The position numbers and the translations under genes were made by a program. The notes under the pieces were generated by a model that did not search any database, was not told where the DNA came from, and saw only the letters and a program-made list of their open reading frames with translations. DNA of 64,000 nt from Symbiodinium natans (taxonomy: Eukaryota > Sar > Dinophyceae > Suessiales > Symbiodiniaceae), in assembly GCA_905221605.1 (NCBI GenBank), contig CAJNDS010000380.1:61001-125000 (forward strand), given 5' to 3'. Numbering within the stretch: the stretch's first letter is position 1; each line of letters starts with the position of its first letter. Below, piece by piece: positions 23,922 through 34,661 of the stretch.

Positions 23922-25126
23922 CTGCAGTCCAGACCGGGTGTGAATTCCAGGACCCAAAGGCTTCCTCAAAGTCGATGACGTAAGCCCAAAACAACACCCT
24001 AAAGACCCTACACCCCGCAATGGCACATGGACTGGAACGTGTGACGACTGGAAGGTTGTAATAGGGCTTTTACAGGGTTCAGGAACGAGGATAAAATTTA
24101 GTCGTCTAGCTTTCAACATAGGCATGAGGTTTAGGGCTTGACTTCCCTTGTAGAGTACGGCTTTCAGAGCTTTTGTCTGGGGGGCTGAGGATGATTGAGG
24201 GGATGAGTGATCAGGACGCTCACGGCTGCTGACGGGAGCACCAAAGACTCACAGCCACTCATGCTGCCTCTTGTCCAAACCTGGCCCGTGAAATCAATGG
24301 GAGTTAAGGGCTTTAAGGGTCCATGCACTCAACAGCCATATCACGAGGAGACACCGCAACACACATACACTAGGCTTTCGGAGAAAGCCCAGATTACAGT
24401 CACTGCTTCTTTTGAACAGAGGCCACCGTTTGCAGCGCAACATAGCGCAACTGCGTCCACAGCCTACCTATACACCTAAAGGCTTTCAACTACCAGGAAC
24501 TCATATTTGAATGCCGGCAACGGTTGACATTGGAGGTGTGATTGACCTTCTCAGACTGTACTTTCAACTTTAGACTCAGACCCCTTCTATGTCCCAAGCT
24601 TGTGAAGCAAACACCCTAAGCTTCAAACTCCGACGTTAGCTCCGGAACCATGCGGACCCCACGGCAGGTCAAGCCCCTGGTCAACGTTCCGACTGGCTTC
24701 TAGGGCCCGAAAGCCACAACAAGCGAATCGACAAAGGGCTTCGTGTTTCAGAGATTCCTCATAAGACGAGAGAGCTTTGGAGTTTTTCATAAATTCATTG
24801 TCAAGCTATTCATTTCAAGCTGAGCAAAAGATCGCGTGGTCTGAGCTTCGCAAGGAGTCGCCGTGACCCTCCCTAAGCCCTATTGCAGTTCAGAGAAATA
24901 TCCATCGGCATGAAAAATCCCGCAACACCGGAGCCAAAGCCACCAAAGAGCCCTCTTTCCGACAGGCTTAAAACAATGCAACGTTTATGCAAGTGTATGG
25001 CTTGGGGATGCTTTTAGGGTGGTCTACTAAGTGTGGAGCTTGTGAAGGGGATGGGAGGTTTAGCGTTCTAGGGATCGGCTTCCAGGCTCAGGGCTGGCTA
25101 CGCTGCCCAAACCCCTGAGGGGCCAC
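23922..25126. other. spacer, nothing resolved
   Basis: Telomere-like motifs are sparse, composition is mixed and no exon is supported. Confidence 0.3.
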
Positions 25127-25253
25127 CTCCGAGAAAATCAGATTCAACACGCGCCTCAACGCTAAAGCGTTCATGTTTGGATCCTTTGCTGAGCCCCGCG
25201 CTGCGGAACACATCGGCCTCGACAGGACGGTCGAAGAACTCGCGCAGTTGTAC
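25127..25253 (-). CDS. internal exon, unknown gene
   Basis: 127 bp: acceptor AAGCAG|GTA, donor CTCGGAG|GTGGCC, 42 codons in one open frame. The protein starts VQLREFFDRPVEADVFRSAG and continues with charged soluble sequence ending SVEARVESDFLG. Good canonical splice signals and a strongly protein-like composition make this one of the better isolated exons. Family not recognised. Confidence 0.5.
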
Positions 25254-25937
25254 CTGCTTGGAGGTTCAAGAGGCTTGGGGTAGAGTTTTGGGTTTTAGAC
25301 TGATTGGGGTTTGGGGTCTTGGGTTTGGGGTCAAGGTTTCTCGTGTGAGGAGTTTGATCAAGCTTTAATAGTTCAGGATTTGAAGTTTGGTTCGGGTTAG
25401 GGGTGGGTTTCGGGTCCAGGATGCACCTCGGGGCCAGAAAGGACAGCGCGCCGAGATGGGAGCGCGATTTCAACAACTCAACTTAAGAGTCCTTACCCTG
25501 AACGTGGGAACCCATATTGCTAACACTGCTTGGGGAATTAGTTGATTCTATTGATTAAGTTCCTTTTCGCAAGACAGTAAGCAAGATTCACAAGAGGCTG
25601 ACAGACTTAAATGGATTGACTGCATTCCTGGGATGTGTTTCTGAGAAGAAGTTTGTATCCAGAAGTCAATGAACGAGCTTGAAAGAATGTTCACCCGTCC
25701 CAGTTCCCCCCATCGAACACTCTAACTGAACTCCTATTCTGGAGTCCTAACTGTATTCCAGAACCAACTACACTTTAGACTTATACCCAGCCCTTAATTA
25801 AGATCCCTCAGGCCCGGAACTCAATCATATACCACCCCTCAATCGAGAATGCCCGTTTTTGAGTTTTTTTTAGAGAGGTCACCTTCCGATCAATGCTTAG
25901 GCTTTGAGCGTTTGCTGAATGCAGGGTTTTGAGGCCT
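25254..25937. other. spacer, AT-richer than average
   Basis: 25490-25850 is AT-rich relative to the window, with no open frames of note. 25270-25420 contains degenerate GGGTTTGGGGT intron-type repeats. Confidence 0.4.
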
Positions 25938-26106
25938 AAACGAGAGACTGCAGGGGCTGGAGCCCTAACAAGAGACTGCAAGGCCTTGAGGCCTAACTCA
26001 CCGTAGAGGCTGCAGAGGCTGAACCTTAAACTAGAGACTGCGGGTTGAGGACTGAATAGGAGACTGCAGGAGATGGAGCCCTATTTGAAACTAGAGACTG
26101 CAGAAG
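25938..26106. repeat. degenerate minisatellite (GAGACTGCAGG core)
   Basis: The motif GAGACTGCAG with following GGAGCCCTA or TTGAGGCCTAA is repeated about six times at 30-50 bp spacing with substitutions, ending near 26106. Confidence 0.75.
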
Positions 26107-26854
26107 GGCTTGAGATAGCATACAGGGTCCCATTTTAAACCAACAAGGAGAGCCCGACTCTGGGCCTGAAGGGGGGATTGAATCAATGGACCCGGGGCAG
26201 AGGGCTATGACGCGAAGGCCAACATTTCATGTTCATTTGTTCGCGACAGGCCTCGCGACAGAGCGATGATTCGAGGAATTGATCGAAGTAGTTGGAATAC
26301 TTAAACTCCTGGAACTGTTTCTGAATAATTCGACCTCAAGAATAGAATTCGGCGTGCTGGACAATAACTTGTCAGCTGCACGCAACTACCCTAGATGACT
26401 TTCCTTATTCCATTCCTTGTCTGGAATCCGGATTTAATGCCGTCCGGAGTGACTTATACAATGCAATTAACCTCGTTTACTCATCTACTGCTAGCTGTAA
26501 ACGCATTCTGGAGGGCTACAGCAGCACAGGGGGTTGGTGGCGGTCAACGCACCATGGGCACTTGAGCCTTGGCCGAGATGCTGTAGGTGCGTTAGGGGGG
26601 ACACGTGTGTTTCAGCTCCTGACAAACTGAGTTCATCCCTTTTGGCACGGAGGTTGCAGCATGAGGCTTCCCTTTACGCAAGTGCTGGAGCATGGCCTCT
26701 TACTCTGGGGTTGGTGGGTGATGCAAAGCTTCGATTGACCTCTGAACTTTAAACTGAAACGGAAAGTTCTAAACTTGGGCGCCCTACCCCCCCTAAACCC
26801 TACAGCCTGAGCCGTGCACCCTGCACGCATCCTACTGTAAATTCCCAACCCCGC
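26107..26854. other. spacer, AT-rich at 26230-26510
   Basis: This resembles the AT-richer block at 25490-25850 in composition and together they flank the minisatellite. I could not align them as repeats by eye. Confidence 0.3.
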
Positions 26855-26907
26855 TGTGACATCCGAAAGGGCACGTGCTGATCGTTCTTCTGTATCTCGT
26901 CCAGGAC
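26855..26907 (-). CDS. candidate small internal exon, unknown
   Basis: 53 bp: acceptor GCACAG|GTC, GC donor TCACA|GCGGGG, encoding VLDEIQKNDQHVPFRMS. The alternative frame here is a longer ORF (26633-27028), but the exon has better splice context. Confidence 0.4.
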
Positions 26908-28457
26908 CTGTGCAGGGCCAGGGCGTTGAGGGTTCCAGTTTGCTGGGGCTAAGGGTGATTTGGGCTTTACTAAGGAGCTGTCCGAAATCTAGGGCTTCGT
27001 GGCAGTGGAATGCAGTGGAGAAGCTCAAACTTCAAAACCTGAAACTCACTAAAGCCCCAAAGTTCTTAAATTTCTTAACGACCCAGAAGCCCGGTCTTGG
27101 GTGCGCTAGGGTTACGCCCAAATTTGGCTTCTGACCCCGAGCAGGGGTACACGGAGGCCTGCAGCAGCGCCAGCCAACATCGAAGAGCAAGTGTCCTGGG
27201 TTTGTGCACTTGCGACGGTGCAGGGCGGTACGGCAAAGCCCCTAGCAAGATGCAAGCAGAAGTCCATATGTTCGACCAGTGTACAAGTACTTTTTTCCAG
27301 CTGAGGAGGGTCAAAGGGCCCCCAAGAAGGAGGAGCTGCTAGACATGGCTCGAAGCCGGGCAAAGTTCAATGACGAACATACGAAAAGTTGGGATCACAC
27401 ACAGAATTGTTATTCTAAACGAGGCTTTCCGGTTCAGGGTCGAGCCATCGAGGGCTTTGCTTCCAACGATGCTAAGGACTTAGATTAGGGCTTATCGGGA
27501 TCCTCCAAGCGTTGGAATTTCGAAGCACGCATGCCCACGTCGAATGTTGAAGGCTCTGCGCGCATGTGTTGGGCTTCGGATTTCGGTTTGGGCCTCAGGC
27601 TCAGCCATCAGAGAGGCGCCGCACGCAAGCGTTTACGATTTTAGATTCCAGAGCAAGTGACATTCAAGCATGTTTGACTACAGTGTTTAGGGTTAGGGCC
27701 TAGACCCTCAGCCCTAAAACCGTTTCCAAAAAATCCCTAAACCCCAAAACCCCAAAGCCTCACCCTTAACCCTAATCCCCAAAACCCGAACCCTAAACGC
27801 ACAATCCTCAAAGCCTAAGCCGTAAACCCTAGACCCCTGAGGCCTAGGGGGGCCTAGGGTATAGGGTTGGGCATAGGGTTAAGGTTTTGTTTGGGGGTAT
27901 AAATGATGTTCTACATTGCAGATTATGCCCTGGTGCAGAGTACGTCTTCGATACAGCAGGTTAAGCCCGAAACCCAAAGCCTAAACCGTCTTTAGACTTT
28001 AGGGTTATAATCCTGACCCATCTTAGGCATTCCAAGTGTCGGGAACCGCAAAAGGAAGACAGGCTTGTCAAGCAGCCTCCTGGCTTTCACTTCGGATCAA
28101 GGCACACTATAGAGGCATTGCTGAAGGCGGCTCCTGGGCATCCCTGCCGAACGAATCCTGCTAGGCCAATCCATCTACGGCCAGTGATGACCCCCAACTG
28201 GTAACCCCAAACCTTACGACTCATATCCGCGGGCCCGGAATGGCCAGGATCTCAGACACCCTGACGGCTGAGTCACTGTCCTCCGCAACTGCAAGTCCAT
28301 TCTCACATCGTGGATGTGGACGCCTCGCAGTGGGGTTCAGGATTTAGTGTTAACTTTAAGGCCTTTGGCTCTGCCGCGTGATTTGAGCTCATGTGTTTCA
28401 TCATGGCTGCCGTTGACACGCATTCAGAGCCCAAGCCCTGAACCCGTCTACCCCAAC
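26908..28457. other. spacer with one ambiguous plus-strand ORF
   Basis: The plus ORF at 27279-27488 contains YFFPAEEGQRAPKKEELLDM and looks protein-like. It would be the only plus-strand exon and has no splice partner, so it stays unassigned. 27690-27900 is telomere-like (separate entry). Confidence 0.35.
27690..27900. repeat. head-to-head degenerate telomere-type repeats
   Basis: A C-rich arm of CCCTAAA-like units (27700-27835) meets a G-rich arm of TAGGGTT-like units (27842-27895) around a small palindrome (CCTGAGGCCTAGGGGGGCCT). It could fold into an imperfect hairpin. Confidence 0.75.
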
Positions 28458-28844
28458 CATGCCGCGACCTCATAGCCTCAAACAGATGGATCTGGTAAAC
28501 CGTTCTGCACATTTCTGTATCCGAGTCGCACTTGCCGCGGATGAATTTCAGAAGGCTCACAGGAACAAGCCTCAAATCTTTAGGCCGTGAGCAGAGCTAG
28601 GAAAGCGTGATTGTGGCTGTCGATCCAAGGCAGCAGAATTGAATGCACACAGCTCTACATGGTGATGTCACAACCAGAGTAACACTTGCTGTAGTGCTTG
28701 AAGCGGAATGTTGACCCAGACCGAAGGCCTGCCCTCACCCTCCCTGGCCTTCCCCAAATTCCGAGCAAAACCTTCCTCAGCTGCCCTGATTCTGACGAGC
28801 ATCTTCTGACCCTCCTCTGTCGGAGCATCATCTTGCTCCAAATC
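28458..28844 (-). CDS. unknown gene, two exons
   Basis: Exon 28844-28749 (acceptor GCGAG|GAT, GC donor AAG|GCCAGG or GA donor six bases later) encodes the acidic/helical DLEQDDAPTEEGQKMLVRIR followed by AAEEGFARNLGK. Exon 28570-28458 (acceptor TTTGAG|G, donor CATG|GTTGGG) encodes LVPVSLLKFIRGKCDSDTEM then CRTVYQIHLFEAMRSRH. The two do not join directly in phase, so an exon may lie between them or the first donor may differ. Soluble, helical protein of unknown function. Confidence 0.45.
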
Positions 28845-31355
28845 CTCGCACAAACAAGGCTGAGGGTTACGTGGTTTAAAGGTTGCACGTTGGGGTTTGG
28901 CGTGGGATTTAGGGTTTGCGGCGCAAAAGGCTTCAAGTCAAGAGCAGGTTGCAAGTGCGCATACCAGGACATCGCTTTGGGTCTGCATGTTGTGAGGTCC
29001 AGTCATGACTTTTTAAGAGTTTTCTTGAATACCCTACGCCAGCTGCCACACAAGTCTTGCGTCCCTGGCCTTGGCTATTCATCGCAGCTATCGCTGCCGG
29101 CTGCAGGCCAAAGAAACCCATGCAACCCCAAACCCTAGCCCTTGCTTGGCCGAAGAGCACGCACGACGTCGAACCAGGTGTGGTGCTCCTGAGCTGATAA
29201 CTGCAACAGCTTGGTGTTCTGGGTTCAGGGAGTTGGTTATGATCAACATTCAGTTATTGACTGAATGCAGAAAATGTATGAAGGTTAGTACATTGGCTAT
29301 AAATGAACACGTTGTTTTATCCACAACATGTGTGTATATATATACATATATATATATATATTACTCAGTATTTTCAACTTCACATTGGAATTGCTGGCGG
29401 GTACTAAACAGGACTGCCACCTAAGGATTCCTGCTTGTCTGCTGATGGGAAGCAAAGCTGTGTTGCTTACGCCTTGCCGTGCTCACTGTTGCTTTCTTCT
29501 GGCATGGCAATGTCATTGTTTGGCCGCCCAAGCAAAGGGGGGCACAAGCGCACTGCACAAGGTCTTTACAGTGTGGGTGTTGGGGCTTCCTGGGGGTGGC
29601 ATTTCAACCCCACGCCCACGCCCGGCCCATGAACGAGCCCTATGATAAGGTCCGAAGCTTGTGCCCCAAGCTACACCCAACAAGTCCTAGACCCTGAGCC
29701 AAGTGGCTGGGCCAAGGGATTCCTGAACAGCTGTTGCCACCGCCTTGGTGATGACCTGGCAGCCCACTGAGTGCCTTTTTTGGGTTTGCCTTTTGGGCCT
29801 AAGTTGCGTAGGCTTCGGTTACAGCGCTTCTTTCCAATGTGTTGAAGGGTACATTCGGATACATGCTTGTTGTTGTGTGGTGTGTGTCTGCGTGTCTGTG
29901 TGTTCAGGTTCGCACTAGGCCTTGGGGTTCAGGGTTGGGCTTCCGGACTTCCCGGCTTGGCGCGGAACCGTGGGTAGCTGCCAGGTAAGTGGGGACCAGA
30001 AGCCTTACCCAAGGAGCCCTCATCCCTAGAAACCCTAAGAATTTACTCTTCTCATGTATCTGGATTGCGGCTGAACCCATCTGCTGTGCCACGGGGCATC
30101 TCCGAACGGTGCCACTGTATAAAGCCCGAGCGTTACCTTCAGGACGGGTACTGAGTTTCGACTTCTTAGGATTTGGAGATATTTGGAGCTTAGGGTTTCG
30201 GGTTCGGGTGCAGGGAGAGCTTGGAGGGTCCAGGAGGCTGGAGCCGCCGGATGCACCAGCACCCTAAACTGCAAAGACCTTGCGGAAATCGTGGAAACGC
30301 TGAGCCAGCCTAGACCACCCAAAACCACTGCCCAAAGCCCGCTGAAAAACCAAATTAGCACGAAGCCTCCGATTCGAAACGACTTACAGGCTTTCGCAAC
30401 ATCCTAACTCTACATCAACCCTTCATTGCAAGGAAAGCAAAAACCAAGCTAACCAAAAAACACAGACCCTTATGCCCTCCAGAGTGACTGAGGTGCCAAG
30501 AAGTTTTGGGAGCGTCGACAGGACCAGAAGAAAGGATGTGCCAAGACCTCCGTGGTGTTTGGATTGATTGTGCGACGATGTTTTGTACCCAAGTGCTTCC
30601 GTCCCAAGTTTGAGCTTCAGATGTGCCACAACCTACTCCTAACGACATATCACGACATCATAATCAAAACCATTGCGTTAAACATGTAGCGCACAGAAGC
30701 CTAGGCGATAGGCCTTTGACCTCCAAGCTGCAACACTATACTCAGACTAAAGAAGTGCCGCAGGTAATTGTGCCCAAGAATAGCAATACCGGTAAACACA
30801 TCACCTTAAACCAGAAAAAGGGAGGGTGCGATGTGGCCGAAGCCCCCTGAGGTGCAGACCAACTGGTGTGGAGTGTTGCTGGGAGGCAGCTTCTCGCTAT
30901 AGGCCCGTTGGGTTGGATCCTGGCTCCAAGCCGGCCATTGAGGTTCTGACTACTAGCGAGGGCTACTGTGGGTGGGCCCGGAGACGAGGACGGCTCTGGA
31001 AAAAAATGCGGCTGCGTTGACAAGGCAGAGCACAATACTGCAAAACCCCAATCTAGAGAAGAATTCCAAAGACGTCCAATAATTTGAAGCTCTAAAGGAA
31101 CAAAATGGCACAAAGGCTGACAGCGGGATCCTCGGCCAACAATGAGCCGACCAGCGACACGAACGCAGCGCTGTGGTGCCGAGGCCACGAAGGTGGCAGG
31201 GCCTCCATCGATGCTCAGGATATTTGGGGTATTTGGGGTTTGGGGTCTCTACACTTCTTGGGTGTAGGGGTGTTGACGTTTACACTTGAGAGTCGGGGAT
31301 TAGGACGCAGGGCTTGCGCTCTTGATATGGATGTAGGGGTGAGAGCAAGTAAGGC
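28845..31355. other. spacer/introns with ambiguous ORFs
   Basis: Contains a short (TA)n tract at 29335-29361. Open frames near 29071-29160 and 30742-31188 are not resolved. One minus segment near 31090-31170 reads SAAFVSLVGSLLAEDPAVSL and may be a membrane exon downstream of 31356-31559, but its phase does not fit directly. Confidence 0.3.
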
Positions 31356-31559
31356 CTCATGGCCCTTGAGACAGAATTGGAATGTGAGGTAGAGGAGGAT
31401 GCAAGATGATGCAAGCAGCCTCATGAGTCTGGTGTAACCTGGTCCGTGGTCACCGTAGTCCTCTCCGATCAACACCAAGAGTCCACGATGCAGAGCATCC
31501 CTTGATTGAAGCAGGGTAGACATGATGACACGTGCGCTGCCGCGAATCAGCAGCGCGAA
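31356..31559 (-). CDS. internal exon with membrane helix, unknown gene
   Basis: 204 bp, exactly 68 codons in phase 0: acceptor GGCAAG|TTC, GC donor CATGAG|GCCTTA. It encodes FALLIRGSARVIMSTLLQSR, then GEDYGDHGPGYTRLMRLL and a hydrophobic SSCILLYLTFQFCLK. It lies about 0.7 kb downstream of the kinase exons on the same strand and might be part of the same gene, but no connecting exon was found. Length, phase and composition are convincing; function unknown. Confidence 0.5.
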
Positions 31560-32289
31560 CTTGCCACAGCTCCACCATCCAAGCGGCCATATCTTGCGCT
31601 AAGCCTCAAACACAACTCTAATTCCTAAACCCGTCAAGCCATTATCATCGCGCATCCACTAGCCGGGCTGACCAAGACCTCCAGCCATTCGCACACCCAG
31701 GTTCCTTTCTCCTGCCTCGCCTGCCTCTAACCAGAGCATGGGAATGGGGCGGTGTCGGGGTTTGTGGAGCAAGAGCCTGGAGAAGAGCAACTCTTCCTGT
31801 GGGGCAGCGCAAGGGCCGCGTCGCCCACAAAGGTGCTCTTGGATACGGCTGCGTGTGATGTGTGGCCGTTACGTAAGCCCGTGCACTGAACTCCTGTTGA
31901 AATGCTTTGGTGGTGCCCAGGAATGCACGGCGCAGTGGGACGAAACCGGGGGCCACTATCGTTGTCTCATGAGGGCCTGCATGGCCTGCAAACAGGGTCG
32001 AGTTTCTTGGGTAGAGTTGAAGGGTTTGGCTGATGCCTGTGATGCCTGTGATGACTGATAAGGCTGCTGGAGTGGTTGGGTGCATGGAACCACATGATCA
32101 TACTTCAGCCCCTCCTAAGACTCTGACCCACAAACCCCAGGCCCAGCCTGCAACAGCCCACCCAGCTCCCTTTCGGCCGCTTTTGGATCCGCCTCTGCTT
32201 GCAGCAGAAGCCGGGAATTTAGGGCTTTGGATTTAGGGTTTGGGACTCAGGGAAATCAAGTATAAGTCAATATATCTGCATGGCTTACG
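31560..32289. other. intron or spacer between kinase-like exons and downstream exon
   Basis: Both strands hold ORFs over 100 codons at 31645-32085; none has splice support. 32200-32250 carries TTTAGGG-like motifs. Confidence 0.3.
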
Positions 32290-33050
32290 TAACCCACTTA
32301 GGGGATGTATCGCCCATCTCTGCAGTGCCCAGCGTCGATGAGCATACATAACATGACCTTCCCCAGGGAATAGAGGTCGCTGGTCCTTGGCGTTCGGGGG
32401 TACGTGGATGCCTTCGGTGTGTTGAGGAGTGCTGAATTTCACATTAATTGTATTTCACACCCTCAAACCATCTCAAACCCGCACGCCCTCGACCTCGAGG
32501 CTGAAATGACATTGCATTACATGTCCCCGAACTCAGATGACCGAAATAAGGTTGGGGGGCTTAGTTTTGGGGAGGAGAGTCTAGGGATTAGAGCAGGGGT
32601 CTTGAAGGAAAATCGAACAGAAGATGGTCTTCACTGTTTATTAGGGGTGCCCCCCGGAACTCGCCAGGATGACCCAATCCCCTGCCCCAAAAGAATACAC
32701 CGGGGGTTCATCCGTAAGCCGCGTGGCTCCTGTCGATCGCGCGGTGCAATGCCAAAGTGTCCCAGCCGAATATTGCCAAGGTGATCAATAAATATATTGT
32801 CGGGAGTTACCTGAGCAACGCATTCCAAACTTGGCTGCAATCTCAACTCGCAGAACGAGACAGAAAAGGAAGGCTCTTCAGGAAACGAAACGTCCACGGG
32901 AAACGACTGTGCAACCAGGCATCCCAAAACGGACGCATATAAATCCGAGCTGCATCCCGATGAACGAGATCCCCATTGTTATTGCAGTTCAGTCTTGATA
33001 AGGTGTGCAGAACACTTGCCGCAATATATCCTTGGCTGATGGACTTGCTC
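32290..33050 (-). CDS. protein kinase-like domain, partial, DFG replaced by HFG
   Basis: The exon ending at 32954 (from about 33050) encodes SISQGYIAASVLHTLSRL, an alphaE-like helix, and then NGDLVHRD. A 143-bp GC-AG intron (32953-32811; CGGGAT|GCAGCT, CTCAG|GTA) joins in phase to exon 32810 onward: VTPDNIFIDHLGNIRLGHFG. The join gives HRDVTPDN, the eukaryotic kinase catalytic loop with Asp and Asn kept but Lys replaced by Thr. It is followed at the correct spacing by GHFG where the Mg-binding DFG is expected. A third exon from 32411 to about 32290 (acceptor GAAG|GCA) contains SDLYSLGKVMLCMLIDAG, matching kinase subdomain IX (D-x-W/Y-S-x-G). N-lobe exons were not found. The His substitution suggests a pseudokinase or atypical kinase. 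The exon 2 donor is uncertain. Confidence 0.72.
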
Positions 33051-34555
33051 TTGCGGGGGATGCACCATCAGGGCTTTTAGCGGTTGTGGGTGAAAGGTTT
33101 CGCAACTCTCGAAACACTGGGGGCGAAAGCTCTTGGTGAGTGGAGCACGACGACGACCATTCCAAACCCTATATGGCCCTGTGACAACTTCAGACTCTCT
33201 TCGTCAAGCCAGCATGCCACAGGCTTACCAGGGAGTGGGGGAAATTGTCATGTTGCTGGCCTACACTATCTGACAACCTTGCGGCACGCCTTGCGGCACG
33301 CCTGGCGGCACGTTCGAAAACTTTGACCCAGGCAAGGTCCTAAGACAAATCCGGGTCTTGGGACGGTCTTAGGGGTGTCAGGCTGATTAGTTTCAAAGCT
33401 CCGTAGGGTTGTAGGGGTATTTCAATCCCAGCTCTGCAATGGGGTTGGCAACGCCGCGTGTAAGTTGCCAAAATTGTAGGAGTCTGCACAAAGTCAACCT
33501 ACGCTCATCACAAGCCATTGTGGCACAAGATGAAACAATGTCAAAAGCCGACTGTTAATTAAGCCTCGAATTGATTGTGAGTGGCTCGTCTCACAGTCAC
33601 TGCTGCCTTCCTCGACACGAACCTCTAGACCCTCAACCCTAAACTCAAAACAAGTTCCGTCATCGCACTTCTGGGAGTTCAGAAGGCTTGAATTGGTTTA
33701 GGCCGAGTGGCGTATAATTTGAAGATGTGGCAGCGTTCCAACCTCATCTAGGGGCCCTTCACCATTGGGCTTCTCGGTCCCTACTCTGCTGAAAGAACAG
33801 TAAATTCATCTGTTCACGATCTGAGGAACCCACTGTGACCTGTTCGGAATCTCTGGGGCAGTAGTTTAGAGAGCCTGACGTGAGACGATTTGCTTGGGTT
33901 GGGAGCCCTGAGCTCCTCAGCCCTAAATTTCAAATTTAAGTCACTTGACTCATTTTACATCACCAGCCTTGTCTGGTTGCCTAATTTAAGGTTAACCTCT
34001 CAACAACTGCAAACCCACTTTTCACCCCGCTGATACACCCTAAACCGCAAACTCCCCACTCCTTCAGCATGCAAAGTCATGACCGCGTTCATCATCAAAA
34101 GCCGATCCCAAAAGAGATGCGTTGGGAACAATTCTGGCGAATTTACCTCGAAAGGGGGTTTTTAGTTTGGGGTTCAATGCTCCTACTTGTAACCAACCTC
34201 CGAAGATTCATTCCAGAGATCAAGTAGGACTGGAGTGGCAGGGCTGGGAGGCTGTCGCCAATGTGCCATGGCCTCGCAAGCAATGTTGAGTGATTCAGGG
34301 TTATCGTAATTTCCCCCCCCCCCCCCCCCCCCCCCCCGCCCCTCCCCTGCCCGCCCGCTGCGACTCTGCTGGTCAGCAAGTTATGCTTGCGAATCCTGAC
34401 AGCCGATGCTGTTTGGAGTCGGAGGTCGGAACTTCTGTGGCTCGGGGCTGCAAGGTGCAGGGCTACGGTGTGCGCACTTCCTGGCTTCCGCGTTTCTGGC
34501 CGCGTTTAAGGACCATCGTCATATAGCCTGTGCGGGCACTGGTGAGTACACTTGC
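33051..34555. other. introns/spacer
   Basis: A 12-bp unit (CTTGCGGCACGC) is repeated about three times at 33278-33312. A poly-C tract lies at 34312-34337, and a hydrophobic open minus frame sits next to it at 34190-34310. No exon confirmed; the kinase N-lobe would be expected here if the gene is intact. Confidence 0.35.
34312..34337. repeat. poly-C tract
   Basis: About 25 uninterrupted C residues; polyGly or polyPro in shadow frames. Confidence 0.95.
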
Positions 34556-34661
34556 TTACACAGGGCGCTAACTACTCCTAGGCGGTTGCCAATCACGTCT
34601 ACGTCAGCTCCGAATTCCGGCAGGAAAGGCGCCCTTAGGCCACAGCGTCCGGCCCGAGCAG
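34556..34661 (-). CDS. candidate ankyrin-repeat-like exon
   Basis: 106 bp: acceptor GCTTAG|CT, donor TGTAA|GCAAGT, a textbook GC-type donor. The 34 codons include AARAGR (with the split codon), PEFGADVDVIGNRLG and VVSALC, close in order and spacing to the ankyrin consensus A..G....(V)..LL..GADV.......G...L. The central GADVDV is the strongest match. It lies 1.5 kb upstream of the kinase exons on the same strand, so an ankyrin-kinase combination is possible but unproven. Confidence 0.42.

Noticed and set aside
27279-27488. Plus-strand ORF with PAEEGQRAPKKEELLDM
   Set aside because: Convincing composition, but it would be a lone plus-strand exon without a splice partner.
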